The notes under the pieces are model-generated. The model searched no databases and was not told the origin of the DNA. It saw nothing but the letters and a program-made list of their open reading frames with translations. Of a stretch of DNA of 64,000 nucleotides, positions 28,201-33,900 are shown piece after piece. Every line of letters starts with the position of its first letter. Within the stretch, counting starts at the first letter, position 1. The translations under genes and the position numbers were made by a program. Source of the DNA: Tubulanus polymorphus (lineage: Eukaryota > Nemertea > Palaeonemertea > Tubulaniformes > Tubulanidae); the NCBI RefSeq assembly GCF_964204645.1, contig NC_134034.1, positions 10,659,414 through 10,723,413 of the forward strand. Direction: 5' to 3'.

Positions 28201-30856
28201 CAGTTTGAATTTGAAATCGAAAATCGAAGTGGCCATCTCCTAGCAGGGTGGGCAGACGTAGAATGTTACAACAGACCTCGCAGAACAGAGCCTCCATGTG
28301 AGGCGCTCGAAAAACCTGAAATGCCCTTTTTTGTGAGTAAATACCCAAGGACACTAAAATACAATTAGTTTTTTGGTAGAGATTGAAGGTGTGCGCTTCC
28401 TCCGAATATTTCATCAAAATGATTAAAAATAACTTAATCGCGAATTGAGGTCGATTCCTGTAATTTCACTTTTTTTCCCCGTCGTGGCGAGGTAGTCAAT
28501 ATATTATACCCCGGATCCTGCCGCCCTCTGGTGAGTATTCTGAATCGACACTTACCTCGGACAGGAAGTCGGATTGAAGCAGCTCGGTTTATTCGCGATG
28601 ACGACGGAGAACGTTTTCAAAAGACAATCGCGCGCGAGAAGATATTCGCACGAACCGTCGAAATGAAACATCTGCGAGTCGAATGTCCGAACATGCGACC
28701 GGCCCCAAACGCTGCACCAACCCGGTCCGGTCACCGGCGCAACTGTCAAATATACATGCATTACAAAAATACAATTGAGCTATATGATCTAGGGCTTGCT
28801 CGGTCTACACTAAGGTGTGTATTACAGAAATTCATCATCAGGGGCCAGGTTTATAGACTGGTATCAACTTTAACAGAGGGGGCCAGTTGCATAGTAGCGG
28901 CTTAGACTTAAGACCAGTCTAAGACCAACTTCGTTCTATAGCCAATCTAACAACTTAAGACCAGTCTCAAGATTTGAGACCACTTTTGGACTTAAGTCAC
29001 GACCGTGCAACTGGGCCCGGGGTTAACTAATTTGAAAATGAATTGAGTTAACCCCTGGGTTAAAGATAATACCATACTATAAATTCGGGCCCAGAAGATA
29101 ATCGTAATTCTACTGATAATTTTACTGAATCGTTGAAGTCATCGAGAATGAGAAAGTCATCATTAGTAACTTATCACAATTTCTGAGGTTATTCACTTGT
29201 GATTGCTAACGAATCATAATTTTACTGAATCATTGAAGTGATTGAGCTAGGTTTTTATTTCAATGTGGTGCGTCCTCGCTTGCCAGGGTTTGATTGCCTC
29301 CCGCCGAAGCTCACGCCGACTCAAACCCCACACGCACTTCCGACATCCCTCTAGGTATTCCAAGTCATCCTTAAACAGGCTTGAGGTTATTCAGAACAAA
29401 GTTGCGATTAGTAACTAATCATAATTTTACTGAATCATTGAAGTTATCGAGCTAAGATTTTATTTCACTGTGGTGCATCCTCGCTTGCCAGGGTTTGACT
29501 GCCTGCCGTCGAACGTAACGTTAACACAAAGCCTGGCTGCAGACCCTTCATTGGTCTATCATTTCATGTCACCCCAAATATGCTTACCAGTAGTGATTAG
29601 TGGAGTTGTGGTAGTTGGGCTGATCGTAGTGGTCGTCGTCGGCAAATCTGAAATCATAAAATCGAAATCTCACATGAATACGGGTGATGTAATTATTGCC
29701 AGGGATCAATTTTGTAGACTGGTATCAACCCAAGGGCTAACATGTAATTTGAAAATGAATTGAGTTATAGCCCCTGGGGCCGGTTGCATGGCTTAAAATT
29801 AAGACCAGTCTAAGACCAACTTAGTTCTATAGCCAATCTAACAATCTAAGACCAGTCTTAAGATTGAAGACTGGCCCCTGGGTAAAAGATAATACCGTAC
29901 CAGTCTATAAAACCGGGCCCAGGGGCCGGTTCCTCAGTTGAGACTTAAGTCCAAAAATGGTCTTAAATTCTAAGACTGGTCTTAAGTTGTTAGATTGGTT
30001 ATAGAACTAAGATGGTCTTAAATTGGTCTTAAGTCTAAGCCATGACAATTGAACCAGGCCCAGGAGTCTCTCGACACAGTTGCACACTGTAATGAGTTAA
30101 CAGTTAAAATAAATCCATTCTCCATCCCTCTATTTTCCCTTACTCTTTTCTCCACGTTTTCAACTTCAAGTTTTCCAAGCCACGCACCTCGGTTCATGTG
30201 CAGGGTGTAAATTAGCCGATCAGAATGAGTCATCGAAAATAGAAATAGCGTTAACTGGAACTTACTGAATTTGCAGTGTCTGATAGTTTCGACGCCCGGA
30301 GTCCAGCGACCGACGAGATCGCAGACGTAAACAAAGTGCGAGCCGGTCGGGCAGAATATTTCGCAGCGAGTTTCCTTCGCGTTGTGTTGGCATTGTATCG
30401 CTCCGAGCAGCGGTGGATCGGGCTTCTTACAGTTCGACAACGCTGTTAAAACATCTCATACGTTATAAATGATTATATACCGACACAGCGACGAACTCAG
30501 GTGGAATTAGATCTTAGGTAGAGAGTCTAGATAATTCAAGATCCATAGAAGCAAAACAGTACAAATCGCATTTTCTAATCAGTAATATATATTTATTAAG
30601 CGAACGTTTTCGAGGTTTAGATAATTAACTACTAGTCAAATATCTTCACTCAGTAATTTAGATTGTGTGTAATTAACTATCTTTATATTGTAATTATCTT
30701 GTCACGCAGTAATTTGAAATTTTGTTTGTAATTAGCTTCATCTTATTCCGTAAAAATACCAGAATGATATGAAAATTTAATCATTTGCGCTATGCATGAA
30801 GAGGGGATAATGTAACTCCTGAAAACGTTCGCTTAATAAATATATATTACTAATTA

Positions 30857-30905
<49 letters not shown>

Positions 30906-33900
30906 CTCATTAGAAAATGAGATTTGTACGGTTTTTGCTTCTATGGATCAGGTGGAATTTTCACATCTTTTTCACATTCTTAAAAATTGGCATTTTTTTT
31001 CATGTAATTTTTTCCATCTAAGTACAATTACGCCGACGACAAGCTCTACCACGCTACTTACGGTATTTACACTGGGGACCTCGGTAATCGGCCGTACAGG
31101 CACAAATATCCGGTTTCACGCAAGTTCCGCCATTTTCGCAGCTTGGACTGCACACAGCTGAGTATAAGAGAAAAAATTCCGTTTAAGATATAATGTCGTC
31201 AGGAAAAGATCATTATTTTGTTGAATTGTTGAAGGTATTGAGAATGCGAAGGTAGTGACTAATCATAATTTTACTGAATTGTTGAAGTTATTGAGAATGA
31301 GAAGATAGTAACTAATCATAATTTTACTGAATTTTTGAAGTATATTGAGAATGCGAAGGTGGTAACTAATCATAATTTTACTGAATTGTTGAAGTTATTG
31401 AGAATGAGAAGGTAGTGACTAACCATAATTTTACTGAATTGTTGAAGTTATTGAGAATGAGAAGATAGTAACTAATCATAATTTTACTGAATTGTTGAAG
31501 TTATTGAGAATGCGAAGGTGGTAACTAATCATAATTTTACTGAATTGTTGAAGTTTATTGAGAATGAGAAGGTAGTGACTAATCATAATTTTACTGAATT
31601 GATGAAGTTATCTAGTATGAGAAGGTAGTAACTAATCATAATTTTACTGAATTGTTGAAGTTATTGAGAATGAGAAGGTAGTGACTAATCATAATTTTAC
31701 TGAATTGTTGAAGTTATTGAGAATGGGAAAGTGATAACTAATCATAATTTTATTGAATTCCTGCAGTAATTCAGAATTAACCGACTAACAGTGGAACTGG
31801 ATCCCTGTGGAACTGTGGATGGAACCAGATCCCTGAATGTGGAACCGGATCCGGGATATCGCTTTCGTTAAATATAGCCTTACGTTTGCAGGGTGGAAAC
31901 TTTTCCGTTTCCAAATATTCTTGACATATAACCTCGATTTCTTTCGCGATGCCAGCTGTAAATTTGTAACCATCTCGGCAGACGCCTTTGCAAGTGCTGC
32001 GCGAATTGAAAATAGAAATAATATGCCATTAAATCGCGATCTCATCGTTGACACGAATCGGTCACAGTATCAGCGATTAAACGATAAACATAAAATCACA
32101 CGCTCATTGAAAGACTAAAAAAGTTTATTCAAATATACTAGAAATATTTCGGGGTGGTTCCTACCACATTTCATCAGTTTAGAAAAAAAAAAAAAATGAA
32201 GTTCAAATATTTCCAGTATTTCAAATAAACTTTTTAGTCTCGCAACAATTTCATGATTCTACATTTATATTGTTGACATTTTCGCTCGATTTTTTTTCAA
32301 ATATTCCAGCAGATATCTTACGCATATTTTGAAGTTCCTTCGCACGTTATGAGGCCGTTGACGGGAGCAGTCACGTTTAGACAGTCGTTCGCTGAAATAG
32401 AAGTCATTTTCATCAATAATATTCAGGCCGGTGCCGAGCTTATTTGAGGGGGAGTTCTATTTCGAGAAAAAGGGACCCTTTTATTGTAAATAGGGGCACT
32501 TTCGTATTGAACAAGGAGGGTAGATCTTAAATACGAAATGACAGGGTACCTGAATCATGGACTCTCCAAGCCTGAATAAATCATTTGAAAATGGATTACC
32601 TTTCATTTTCCAAAAAAAAAAAAATCAAAATTGAATCAAAATTTCCAAAAATCTTGACCCAAAGTTTTTGAAGGGCATTCTGAAATTCTAGGGGGTTCGT
32701 TTGCTATCCCCGAGCCCCCCCCTCGGCGCAGGCCTGGTTTTCGCGTTCTCTTCTACAAATGCGTTTAACGAGAAAATCACGTTTTCTTAAGCGAAAAAAA
32801 AGTCTTCTCAAACTTCTACTCACGCTCGGGAAAACCTTTTATCGGTGGCGGAGCTGAAAAATCGAAAATTTCAAAGAAATTTATTTCAGCTTTTACCATT
32901 TTTAATTCAAATCTTTACGAAAACTCTAAGCGCGTACTTACGAATCATTGGCGAGGCCCTTTTTTGTCTGAAACGAAAAAAATGAAATTCCTAAAATATT
33001 TTTCGACGCGCCTTCTTAAGAAAAAAAAAGGAGCAACGCGGACATTTCTAGGACTCGAAGTGCAAAATATCAGGTGCCACTTGAGACGATGGTTTATTTG
33101 TCTTGATATGAATTTTGAAAACGTCTTCGCTTATCGCCGGGTTTTATCGCGGTGAGGACTTTTTGAGTAAACAGAACGTCGACGTATGTTGGTTAAGACT
33201 AAAACACGCGCGTAGGCGTCTATATGTATTAACGCCCTTTGTGTAATTAAAACATGACATTTCAAACACTCTCTTGTGACTATTTCAACGACGAGTTGAA
33301 AATTACTGAAATTGAGTTTCTGCAGACAAGTGTGTCTGTATTACAACTGCAGAAAATACCGTGATAAGAATGAAATTGCAAAAAGGTTTTGAAAATGGCT
33401 CATAGAATTGAGTCTAAACGTCACTACTCTCTTAGTTTTAAAAATGGCTCATAGAATTGAGTGTAAACGTCACTACTCTCTTAGTTTTAAAAATGGCTCA
33501 TAGAATTGAGTCTAAACGTCACTACTCTCTTAGTTTTGAAAATGGCTCGTAGAATCGAGTCTAAACGTCACTACTCTCTTAGTTTTATAAATGGCTCATA
33601 GAATTGAGTCTAAACGTCACTACTCTCCTAGTTTTGAAAATGGCTCATAGAATTGAGTCTAAACGTCACTACTCTCTTAGTTTTAAAAATGGCTCATAGA
33701 ATTGAGTCTAAACGTCACTACTCTCCTAGTTTTGAAAATGGCTCATAGAATTGAGTCTAAACGTCACTACTCTCTTAGTTTTGAAAATGGCTCATAGAAT
33801 TGAGTCTAAACGTCACTACTCTCTTAGTTTTAAAAATGGCTCATAGAATTGAGTCTAAACGTCACTACTCTCTTAGTTTTAAAAATGGCTCATAGAATTG

